Positions 1 through 5,048 of a stretch of DNA of 5,581 nucleotides are shown here, piece after piece. The DNA lies in the NCBI RefSeq assembly GCF_019695415.1, contig NZ_JAIFKJ010000093.1, forward strand, positions 796 through 6,376, written 5' to 3'. The notes beneath the pieces were generated by a model. The model saw only the letters and a program-made list of their open reading frames with translations, had not been told where the DNA came from and ran no database searches. The first letter of the stretch is position 1; the number at the start of each line of letters is the position of its first letter. Source of the stretch: Thiohalocapsa sp. (lineage in GTDB: Bacteria; Pseudomonadota; Gammaproteobacteria; Chromatiales; Chromatiaceae). A program made the position numbers and the translations under genes.

Positions 1-45
1 CCCGCGTCGAGGCCCCCCCCATACTGGAACCGCTCGCCGGCCGCC

Positions 46-130
46 GCCGGGGGTGTTAAACTGGGAGCACACAGGGACGTAAAATCCCTTGGCTTGTGCC
101 ATGCGGGTTCGAGTCCCGCCCCGGTCACCA
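46..130 (+). tRNA. tRNA-Leu(UAA)-like sequence, 5' half degenerate
   Basis: This is a type II tRNA shape read from its arms. The anticodon stem is 73-77/85-89 (AGGGA/TCCCT) around the loop CGTAAAA, which puts TAA at 80-82. The long variable arm is GGC-TTGT-GCC at 91-100. The T arm is 103-107/115-119 with loop TTCGAGT, followed by CCCGGTC, discriminator A and an encoded CCA at 128-130. A UAA anticodon and a long variable arm indicate leucine. The 5' half does not fit. The best 5' acceptor strand, GCCGGGG (46-52), mismatches the 3' strand at two positions. The bases that should be U8-G9 are missing or changed, the D stem is weak, and the near-universal U33 is G79. It may be a pseudogene, an integration-site remnant or a stretch with sequence errors. 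The leucine identity is fairly safe; whether it is functional is not. Confidence 0.55.
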
Positions 131-216
131 AGCCGTGCCGATCCACTTTCCCACCAAGTCCTCAGTGTTCTGGCACTCGTCCAAATCTTGGGGATTGTAT
201 GAACTATTCTTAGGGT

Positions 217-275
217 AAGAGCCCGTATAGCACCGCGCGACTGCGCGCCCGAGGGACGGGCCCATACGGGCTCTT
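217..275. repeat. 12-bp perfect inverted repeat enclosing a second hairpin
   Basis: AAGAGCCCGTAT at 217-228 is the exact reverse complement of ATACGGGCTCTT at 264-275. The 35 enclosed bases contain a second hairpin, GCGCG (235-239), loop ACTG, CGCGC (244-248). Transcribed from either strand this would fold into a long stem with an internal branched loop. No T-run follows on the plus strand, so it does not look like a standard intrinsic terminator. Candidates are a structured RNA, a protein-binding palindrome or part of a mobile-element end. The repeat itself is seen directly; any function is inferred. Confidence 0.75.
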
Positions 276-287
276 GCGGGCGGCCTG

Positions 288-312
288 GTCGCTGAGAATC
301 CTCATCCGCGAC
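288..312. repeat. Hairpin with bulge downstream of the 12-bp repeat
   Basis: GTCGC (288-292) pairs with GCGAC (308-312). Directly inside, TGAG (293-296) pairs with CTCA (301-304) around the loop AATC, leaving TCC (305-307) as a bulge. That gives nine pairs in one arm. It lies only 12 bases after the larger inverted repeat, so the two could belong to the same structured transcript. No known RNA family was recognised. Confidence 0.5.
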
Positions 313-398
313 GATCAACCACCCCAACATCCCCGCCCCGGCCTGCGCTCGCTGGTCGTGGCTATTCAGGCAAGCCATTGGGCTATGCCACCTGGTGG

Positions 399-404
399 AG
401 GAGG
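399..404 (+). promoter_or_regulatory. Shine-Dalgarno site of the small ORF
   Basis: AGGAGG, within the purine run GGAGGAGGG at 397-405, is a full match to the anti-Shine-Dalgarno core. It stands 11 bases before the ATG at 416, which is a little long but workable. It is one of the two strongest ribosome binding sites in the window, with that of tig, and it is the main reason for calling the small ORF. Confidence 0.5.
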
Positions 405-415
405 GAATCAGAGTC

Positions 416-556
416 ATGCGGCGTCAAAAGCAGCTTCCCCGAGTCCATGTCGAAGCGTTGACACTGGCGAACGCGGCCGACGGCACTGCGCGGGCACTCG
501 CCTGTACACTGCTCATGGCCACGACCCTGGTCGCCGTTACGCTTGGCGTAATCTAG
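416..556 (+). CDS. Small ORF, 46 aa, putative single-pass membrane peptide
   Basis: This is an unrecognised 46-codon ORF, ATG 416-418 to TAG 554-556. The product starts with a basic stretch, MRRQKQLPR, followed by a polar middle. The C-terminal 21 residues (26-46, from RALACTLLMA to the end) are hydrophobic, free of charge after R26, and long enough to span a membrane, so the peptide would be tail-anchored with its basic end in the cytoplasm. There is a full AGGAGG site upstream. About 69% of third codon positions are G or C, which is compatible with a GC-rich genome but not decisive. A 6-bp inverted repeat straddles the stop codon. The nearest genes are a damaged tRNA upstream and the DUF3422 gene 267 bases downstream, so no operon is indicated. 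It could be a real small membrane protein, a leader peptide, or chance; I assign no function. Confidence 0.4.
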   Translation: MRRQKQLPRVHVEALTLANAADGTARALACTLLMATTLVAVTLGVI

Positions 557-563
557 CGATTAC
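548..563. repeat. 6-bp inverted repeat over the small ORF stop codon
   Basis: GTAATC (548-553) and GATTAC (558-563) are perfect complements around the loop TAGC, which holds the stop codon of the small ORF. The stem is AT-rich for this region. Only two T residues follow, so it is at best a weak terminator. Confidence 0.4.
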
Positions 564-823
564 TTCGGCCGGGTGCGGGCGCCAGGACGCGCACGTGCCC
601 GTCCATGCGGTTCCCTGTGCCCAGGCGCTGGTGCTTGCCCGCGCCGGCCGGCGTTCGGAACCTGCGCGGTAGCGAAGGTCATTCGCTCGCGATAGCCTGT
701 AGGTCGCGAACTACGGGTCGGGTGAGGCGACGGTGCGAAGTCGGTCCCGTCCAAGGACGCCCCGCCCTTCGACTGCACGGTAGTCCGTCGGCCACCTGAT
801 ACACGCTGCGCGCCTACCACGTC
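557..823. other. Non-coding leader of the DUF3422 gene with tandem hairpins
   Basis: No credible gene lies here; an Arg-rich open frame at 605-799 has no ribosome binding site and no recognisable product. Four closely spaced stems are visible. AGCGAA/TTCGCT pairs at 671-676/682-687 with a 5-base loop. CCTGTAG/CTACGGG pairs at 696-702/711-717 with one G-U pair and an 8-base loop. CGAC/GTCG pairs at 728-731/740-743. CGTCC/GGACG lies at 748-752/755-759. They end about 65 bases before the ATG at 824. No good sigma-70 promoter was found. The block could be a structured 5' leader or a small RNA. Confidence 0.45.
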
Positions 824-2173
824 ATGTCTCTGCCATTCCCGGACCATCCACTGCGCCACGCAGTGACGCAAGAGCTGCATGTGCGCACCTTCGAGGCGGT
901 GCGTGCCCCCGCGGCGGTGGCACACCTTGCTTATGTCTGCGGAGAGCGCGGCAGCGGCGTCAATGTCGCCCATTTGTTGCGGCTCTTGTCGCACTTCGGC
1001 GTGGCGACGCCGGATGCGGCCGAGGTGGGTCAGTACTACTTCGTGGATCTGGGGGAGCTGCGCCTGCGCTGGGAGCGGCACACGGAGTTTGTCACTTACA
1101 GTTTTACCCGTTCCCTGTCACCGGACCGAGCAGCGGACCATCCGTTTGCCAAGGCGCCACTCGCCGCGCTGCCGCCGAGGTGGCTTGCGGCTTTGCCGGG
1201 CCAGGTGGTGACTGCGGTGCACCTGGTGCTGGAATCCGCTGACATGCCCGAGCGCACCGCTTCCGACCTCATGACCCTGTTTGGCGGCCATCCGATTATC
1301 GGTGCCCGCGTGGCAGGCGGCGCCGGGCTTGCCTGGTCTGACCTTCGTATCCACGCGGACGGGTTCGGACGCATCCTGCTGCGGGACTGTGGGCTCACGG
1401 ACACGCAGGCTGGGCGGCTCGTCAAGCGTGTACTGGATGTCAATACCTATCGGGCCATGGCGCTGCTCGGTCTGCCGGCGGCGCGCTCGGCTGCTGGCAT
1501 CCTGAGCGATGCGGAGCGGCGCCTCGCCGAACTGGCCGGGCGCATGGGTCGGGGCGCAGGCCGCGGCCGCGCCGAGGCCGGCGGCGCCGGCGACACACTG
1601 TCGGAGCGGGCCATGCTGGCGGAGCTCACTGACGTTGCCGCCGAGATCGAGTCCGTCGCCGCTAGTACGGCCTCACGCTTCGATGCGACGGCGGCTTACC
1701 ACGAGGTGGTGCGGCAACGCCTCGAGCAGCTGCGCCAGGAGCGCATCCAGGGTCTGCCCACCTTCACCGAGTTCCTGGAGGCGCGTCTGCTGCCGGCCGT
1801 GAACACCTGCATGGCCACCGGGCGGCGACAGCATACCCTCGCCGAGCGTGCGGCGCGCATGACGGCACTGCTGCGTGCGCGGGTGGAGGTACGCCTGCAA
1901 GAGCAGAACCGCAGCCTGCTCGATTCCATGGACCGGCGTGCGCGCCTGCAGTTACGCTTGCAAGAGACGGTGGAGGGCTTGTCGGTGGTGGCCATCAGCT
2001 ACTATGGCCTCGGACTGGTGGGTTACCTGCTGAAGGGGCTCGCTGAGGTCGGATTGCCCGTCGACCCCGTGCTGGGCGCGATGCTGGCGCTGCCGCTGGT
2101 GGTAGGCGCTGCCTGGATCGGGCTCAAGCGCACCAAGCGCCGATTGCACCGAGATGCGGATCCGGCCGACTAG
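824..2173 (+). CDS. DUF3422 family membrane-anchored protein (COG4949-like)
   Basis: The product is 449 aa and its function is unknown. The N-terminus, starting at DHPLRHAVTQELHVR (residues 7-21), is the typical opening of DUF3422 proteins. Further family features are LRWERHTEF at 81-89, ADGFGRILL at 178-186 and DVNTYRAMALLGLP at 205-218. A Gly/Ala/Arg-rich linker lies at about 239-258. It is followed by a long helical, charged stretch (about 259-383) likely to be coiled coil. Two hydrophobic segments close the protein (about 385-407 and 414-434), ending in a basic tail, so most of it is probably cytoplasmic and anchored at the C-terminus. Length fits the family. ATG 824 is the only plausible start: a stop lies in frame at 797-799 and no ATG, GTG or TTG intervenes. 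No Shine-Dalgarno sequence precedes it, which is unlike tig. The gene is convergent with alr, with a 21-base gap. Family assignment is confident. Confidence 0.88.
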   Translation: MSLPFPDHPLRHAVTQELHVRTFEAVRAPAAVAHLAYVCGERGSGVNVAHLLRLLSHFGVATPDAAEVGQYYFVDLGELRLRWERHTEFVTYSFTRSLSPDRAADHPFAKAPLAALPPRWLAALPGQVVTAVHLVLESADMPERTASDLMTLFGGHPIIGARVAGGAGLAWSDLRIHADGFGRILLRDCGLTDTQAGRLVKRVLDVNTYRAMALLGLPAARSAAGILSDAERRLAELAGRMGRGAGRGRAEAGGAGDTLSERAMLAELTDVAAEIESVAASTASRFDATAAYHEVVRQRLEQLRQERIQGLPTFTEFLEARLLPAVNTCMATGRRQHTLAERAARMTALLRARVEVRLQEQNRSLLDSMDRRARLQLRLQETVEGLSVVAISYYGLGLVGYLLKGLAEVGLPVDPVLGAMLALPLVVGAAWIGLKRTKRRLHRDADPAD

Positions 2174-2179
2174 CGCGAC

Positions 2180-2191
2180 CGCCGCTCGGCG
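2180..2191. terminator. GC hairpin between convergent genes
   Basis: CGCC (2180-2183) pairs with GGCG (2188-2191) around the loop GCTC, and GAC/GTC (2177-2179/2194-2196) could extend it across a two-base bulge. It occupies the 21-base space between the two convergent stop codons and could slow transcription from either side. There is no T-run on either strand, so this is a weak terminator candidate at most. Confidence 0.25.
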
Positions 2192-2194
2192 CAG

Positions 2195-3280
2195 TCAGTC
2201 CGTGTCCGAGTAGCTGATAGGCACGCGTCGAGACAGCCCAGTGAACAGCTGGTAGGCGATCGTATCGCTTGCTGCGGCCACGTCGTTGGCGGCCACCAGG
2301 TCCCCCCAGAGCTGTACGGGATCGCCTGGCTGCGCCTGCGGCTGAGCCGTGAGGTCCACGGTGAGCATGTCCATGGACACGCGGCCGATGATGCGGGTGT
2401 GCTTGCCGTTGACGGCTGCCGGTGTGCCGTCTTTTGCGTGGCGGGGATAGCCGTCCGCATATCCGGCGGCGACGACGCCCACCCGTGTCGGCGCCGTGCA
2501 GACGAATCGCCCGCCATAGCCGATGGCCTCGCCGGGGGCGAGCCCTCGCACGCTGATGAGCTCTGATTCCAGGTGCATGGTAGGTCGCAGCGCACGGGCC
2601 GATGGGTGCTGCTCGCCGAAGGGTGTAGCGCCATAGAGCATGATACCGGGACGCAGCCAGTCGCCGTGGGCAGCGGGGCAGGCCAGCACGGCAGCCGAAT
2701 TGGCGATGCTGCGGGCGCCGGGCAGGCCGCCGGCATGCGCCGAGAAGCAAGCGAGCTGCGCTTGGGTGGCCGGGTGCTCCGGCTCGTCTGCGCAAGCGAG
2801 ATGTGTCATCAACACCACTTCGCTCACGTGCGCGCAGGCTTTGAGTCGAGCGTACGCGGCCGCGAAGTCCGGGGGGGTGAACCCCAGCCGATGCATGCCC
2901 GTATCCATCTTGAGCCAGACCGGAAAGGGCTTGCTCGCGCGCGCCTCGCAGAGCCAGTCCAGCTGCTCGGCCTGGTGGACCACTGGCGTGAGCTCGGCTC
3001 GGTCCAGTGCCTGCAATTCCATCGGCTCGAAGATGCCTTCCAGCAGCACGATGGGGTTGCTGATGCCGGCCTCACGCAGTTCCAGGGCCTCCTCCGTGCA
3101 AGCCACTGCGAAGGCATCCGCCTCCGCCGCCAGTGTTCGTGCAACGGCAACGGCGCCGTGGCCATAAGCGTCGGCTTTCACTACGGCCAGCGCCCTGGCC
3201 CCAGGCGCCTGCGCCTTGGCATACCGGTAATTGTGTCGAATCGCGGCGAGGTCGACGCGGGCGCGTGTGGGGCGGGCCAT
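2195..3280 (-). CDS. alr: Alanine racemase (PLP-dependent)
   Basis: The enzyme interconverts L- and D-alanine in the cytoplasm and supplies D-alanine for peptidoglycan. The 361-aa product has the usual family length. An N-terminal PLP-binding barrel carries AVVKADAYGHG (residues 32-42), with K35 as the Schiff-base lysine. KMDTGMHRLGF (124-134) contributes R131 near the cofactor. NSAAVL (194-199) and WLRPGIMLYG (208-217) are the expected cofactor-site segments. In the C-terminal beta domain, GEAIGYGG (250-257) holds the second catalytic base Y255, which acts across the dimer interface. GRVSMDM (299-305) follows. The ATG at 3280 gives the standard MARPTRARVDL start. The frame stays open to an ATG at 3457, but those 59 extra codons read as low-complexity, basic sequence and are not typical of the family. 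Only a weak purine stretch precedes 3280. It is divergent from tig. The alternative name dadX (catabolic paralogue) cannot be excluded, but no dadA neighbour is present. Confidence 0.95.
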   Translation of the reverse strand: MARPTRARVDLAAIRHNYRYAKAQAPGARALAVVKADAYGHGAVAVARTLAAEADAFAVACTEEALELREAGISNPIVLLEGIFEPMELQALDRAELTPVVHQAEQLDWLCEARASKPFPVWLKMDTGMHRLGFTPPDFAAAYARLKACAHVSEVVLMTHLACADEPEHPATQAQLACFSAHAGGLPGARSIANSAAVLACPAAHGDWLRPGIMLYGATPFGEQHPSARALRPTMHLESELISVRGLAPGEAIGYGGRFVCTAPTRVGVVAAGYADGYPRHAKDGTPAAVNGKHTRIIGRVSMDMLTVDLTAQPQAQPGDPVQLWGDLVAANDVAAASDTIAYQLFTGLSRRVPISYSDTD

Positions 3281-3306
3281 AAACACTGTCTCGAGGCTGC
3301 AAGCAC

Positions 3307-3357
3307 GCCGGATAGGGCCGGCTCTACGGGGAGATGCTGCCGCCCCAGGCGCAGCAT
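3307..3357 (-). promoter_or_regulatory. Possible structured 5' leader of alr
   Basis: Two inverted repeats lie 27-77 bases ahead of the alr start. ATGCTGC (3334-3340) and GCAGCAT (3351-3357) are perfect complements. Inside them GCC/GGC (3342-3344/3348-3350) adds three pairs, with C3341 bulged. Nearer the start, GCCGG (3307-3311) pairs with CCGGC (3318-3322). If alr is transcribed from further upstream these would fold in its leader mRNA. I found no convincing alr promoter on this strand. Confidence 0.35.
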
Positions 3358-3437
3358 GCGCAAGGGCTTGGTCCGAGCTGTGCGCGCCGAAGCGGGGGCA
3401 AAAGGCCGCGGAGCGGTCGCAACGCGATCGCCGGTGC

Positions 3438-3457
3438 TTGGAGTGGATCGTCTCCAA
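3438..3457. promoter_or_regulatory. Inverted repeat overlapping the tig promoter, possible operator
   Basis: TTGGAG (3438-3443) and CTCCAA (3452-3457) are perfect complements separated by TGGATCGT. The match continues outward as GC...GC if one A is skipped on the right. The left arm is the -35 hexamer and the right arm lies in the promoter spacer, so a bound dimer would block RNA polymerase. No known regulator site was recognised. Confidence 0.35.
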
Positions 3458-3467
3458 AGCTTATACT
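3438..3467 (+). promoter_or_regulatory. Sigma-70-like promoter of tig
   Basis: TTGGAG (3438-3443, four of six to TTGACA) and TATACT (3462-3467, five of six to TATAAT) are 18 bases apart. Transcription would begin near 3474, giving a leader of about 42 bases before the tig ATG. This is the best hexamer pair found in the window and sits where a tig promoter is expected. Confidence 0.6.
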
Positions 3468-3501
3468 GACGCGTTTTTCTGATACGCCGCAGCAAGCATT
3501 C

Positions 3502-3506
3502 AGGAG
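3502..3506 (+). promoter_or_regulatory. Shine-Dalgarno site of tig
   Basis: AGGAG lies 9 bases before the ATG at 3516 and fixes that start. The resulting N-terminus, MQVTVEDGEGLARR, matches the family. Confidence 0.75.
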
Positions 3507-3515
3507 CGCTGGACC

Positions 3516-4814
3516 ATGCAAGTGACCGTGGAGGACGGCGAGGGGCTCGCCCGCCGCATGACCGTAGAATTGCCCGCCGACGATGTCGAGCAACAGGTCG
3601 ACCGAAAGCTGCGGGATGTGGCCCGGCAGGCGCGGCTTCCCGGCTTCCGGCCGGGAAAGGTGCCCATGCGGGTCCTGCGGCAGCGCTTCGGCGAGAGCGT
3701 GCGCGGCGAAGTGTTGGGTGAGATGGTGCAGACCTCCTTCTCCCAGGCCGTCGCCGAGCAGGAGCTGCGTCCGGCGGGACGGCCGCAGATCGAGCCTGAT
3801 ATCGACATCGCCGGCCGCCGCTACGCCTACACGGCAAAGTTCGAGGTGCTGCCCGAAATCGAGCTGAAAGACCTCTCGGGCGAGCGCATCGCGCGGCCTG
3901 TCGCCGAAGTGACGGACGCCGACGTCGACCGCATGATCGAGCGCCTGCGCGAGCAGCGCCGCACCTTCGCGGACGTGGACCGCGCCGCCCAGGACGGTGA
4001 CCGCGTGACCCTGTCCTTTGTGGGCAGCATCGATGGCGAGCCCTTCGAGGGTGGCAGCGGCGAGCACCGTCAGCTGGTGCTGGGCAGCGGCAGCTTCATC
4101 CCCGGCTTCGAGTCCCAGCTCGAAGGTGCCGCCGCCGGCGAGGAGCGCACGGTCGACGTCACCTTTCCTGAGGACTATCACAACAAAGACCTTGCGGGCC
4201 GCGCGGCGCAGTTCCAGGTGAGCGTCGAGGCCGTTGCGGCACCGCAGCTGCCGGACGTCGATGCGGACTTCATGGCGGCCTTCGGCGTCGACGACGGGGT
4301 TCTGGAGAGCTTCCGAGCCGATGTGCGCAGCAACATGGAGCGGGAGCTGCGCCAGCGCATCGAGGCCAAGGTCAAGAGCCAAGTGATGGATGCCTTGTTA
4401 GAGGCCAACCCCTTGGTGTTGCCGGCGGTGTTGGTAAGCGAGGAGATCGGGGCGCTCAAGCAGCAGACTCTGGACAGCGTCGGCGGCGGCAACGTGGATC
4501 TGCCGGACGAGCTCTTTGCCGAGTCCGCCGAGCGTCGCGTCAAGCTCGGTTTGGTGATTGCCGAGGTGGTGAAGCAGCACGACCTGCGGCCGAGCCCCGA
4601 GCGGGTGCGTGCCTTGGTAGAAGAGCTGGCCGCCACCTACGAACGCCCGGAGGATGTCATCAACTACTACTATGCCGATCCGCAGAGGCTCTCCTCTGTG
4701 GAGGCGCTTGCTCTGGAGGAGCTGGTGGTGGAGCGTATGCTTGCCACCGCAAGCGTCGAAGACGAGGCCAGCACCTTCGCTGCGCTGACCGAAAGCGGCG
4801 ACGCCAGCCGCTGA
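3516..4814 (+). CDS. tig: Trigger factor, ribosome-bound chaperone
   Basis: Trigger factor binds the ribosome near the exit tunnel and shields nascent chains; it also has peptidyl-prolyl isomerase activity. The 432-aa product has the same length as the E. coli protein. The N-terminal ribosome-binding domain (about 1-115) carries GFRPGKVP at 43-50, the docking loop, with proline at 46 where E. coli has lysine in its FRK motif. The FKBP-type isomerase domain spans about 150-240, with GDRVTLSFVGSIDGEPFEGG (161-180), the segment around GSFIPGFESQL (192-202) and FPEDYHNKDLAG (217-228). The C-terminal helical arms and body (about 245-432) follow, with VLPAVLVSEEI at 301-311 and YYYADP at 384-389. 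The acidic C-terminal tail is normal. The start has a good ribosome binding site and promoter. clpP follows 234 bases downstream on the same strand, the usual order. Confidence 0.97.
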   Translation: MQVTVEDGEGLARRMTVELPADDVEQQVDRKLRDVARQARLPGFRPGKVPMRVLRQRFGESVRGEVLGEMVQTSFSQAVAEQELRPAGRPQIEPDIDIAGRRYAYTAKFEVLPEIELKDLSGERIARPVAEVTDADVDRMIERLREQRRTFADVDRAAQDGDRVTLSFVGSIDGEPFEGGSGEHRQLVLGSGSFIPGFESQLEGAAAGEERTVDVTFPEDYHNKDLAGRAAQFQVSVEAVAAPQLPDVDADFMAAFGVDDGVLESFRADVRSNMERELRQRIEAKVKSQVMDALLEANPLVLPAVLVSEEIGALKQQTLDSVGGGNVDLPDELFAESAERRVKLGLVIAEVVKQHDLRPSPERVRALVEELAATYERPEDVINYYYADPQRLSSVEALALEELVVERMLATASVEDEASTFAALTESGDASR

Positions 4815-4853
4815 AGCCCGATAGGTCTGTGCTCCTTGCATCGCCAAGCCAGA

Positions 4854-4880
4854 TCGGCGCCGCGGCACCCACGGCGCCGA
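4854..4880. terminator. 9-bp GC-rich hairpin after tig
   Basis: TCGGCGCCG (4854-4862) and CGGCGCCGA (4872-4880) are perfect complements around a 9-base loop. The hairpin begins 39 bases after the tig stop codon. No T-run follows (GCCTGTTGCG comes next), so it may pause or partly terminate transcription, or protect the 3' end of tig mRNA, rather than act as a full intrinsic terminator. Confidence 0.45.
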
Positions 4881-4912
4881 GCCTGTTGCGTGGAGGAGTG
4901 GCCTAACGGACA

Positions 4913-4933
4913 TCGCGACGGTGTTCGTTGCGA
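4913..4933. repeat. Hairpin overlapping the clpP promoter -35 region
   Basis: TCGCGACG (4913-4920) pairs with CGTTGCGA (4926-4933) through eight pairs, one of them G-U, around the loop GTGTT. Its right arm coincides with the proposed -35 element of clpP, so it could be a protein-binding site as well as an RNA hairpin in tig read-through transcripts. Confidence 0.4.
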
Positions 4934-4955
4934 GAGCCTTGCCGGAACCCCATGT
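4928..4955 (+). promoter_or_regulatory. Sigma-32 (heat-shock)-like promoter of clpP
   Basis: CCCCATGT (4948-4955) matches the sigma-32 -10 consensus CCCCATNT fully. TTGCGA (4928-4933) is a partial match to the -35 element TTGAAA, with a 14-base spacer, slightly long for known sites. Transcription would start near 4962, leaving a leader of about 85 bases. clpP is a known heat-shock gene in E. coli, which supports the reading. The weak -35 keeps confidence moderate. Confidence 0.45.
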
Positions 4956-5048
4956 CCGCTGGGGCAAGCAGTTTTCTGGGTGGTGGCCGCAAGCCCCGCT
5001 ATGCGTGACCCGATTGAGCCCGTCGCCCGTCATCGAGGCCAGACAACC

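Larger units (their letters stand above)
131..415. other. Non-coding region with inverted repeats, tRNA to small ORF
   Basis: I see no convincing protein gene here. An open frame that starts at a TTG at 274 gives an Arg/Pro/His-rich product of no recognisable kind and has no ribosome binding site. Bases about 170-230 are less GC-rich than the surroundings, as a promoter region might be, but no well-spaced sigma-70 hexamer pair was found. There is no T-tract terminator behind the tRNA-like sequence. The region contains the hairpins at 217-275 and 288-312, and a weaker 5-bp stem GTGGC/GCCAC (358-362/387-391) just ahead of the ribosome binding site at 399-404. Confidence 0.6.

Noticed and set aside
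171..186. Sigma-54-like TGGCAC
   Set aside because: The required GC at the -12 element is absent at the correct spacing.
194..199. TACAAT on the minus strand as a -10 box
   Set aside because: No acceptable -35 hexamer and no gene on that strand to the left.
217..275. Integron attC site
   Set aside because: The conserved GTTRRRY/RYYYAAC core pair is absent and no integrase or cassette is present.
458..463. Perfect TTGACA -35 hexamer
   Set aside because: No -10 element occurs at 15-19 bases downstream, and it lies inside the small ORF.
274..672. 132-codon open frame starting at TTG 274
   Set aside because: There is no Shine-Dalgarno site, the product is rich in Arg, Pro, His and Gly, and it overlaps the better supported small ORF in another frame.
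605..799. 64-codon plus-strand open frame
   Set aside because: It has no ribosome binding site, an Arg-rich product, and runs through the hairpin block.
560..1081. 173-codon minus-strand open frame
   Set aside because: It overlaps the start of the DUF3422 gene antisense and its product is unrecognisable and low in complexity.
3281..3457. 59-codon upstream extension of alr to an ATG at 3457
   Set aside because: The extension is basic low-complexity sequence, overlaps the tig promoter, and lacks family support; the MARPTRARVDL start is standard.
2573..3469. 298-codon plus-strand open frame opposite alr
   Set aside because: It is antisense to a certain alanine racemase and its composition reflects the complementary strand.
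3324..4382. 352-codon minus-strand open frame opposite tig
   Set aside because: It is a GC-bias shadow of a certain gene, with no recognisable domain and no ribosome binding site.
5001..5048. In-frame ATG at 5001 as clpP start
   Set aside because: It has no ribosome binding site and would add 16 residues not typical of ClpP; ATG 5049 has GAGG at good spacing.
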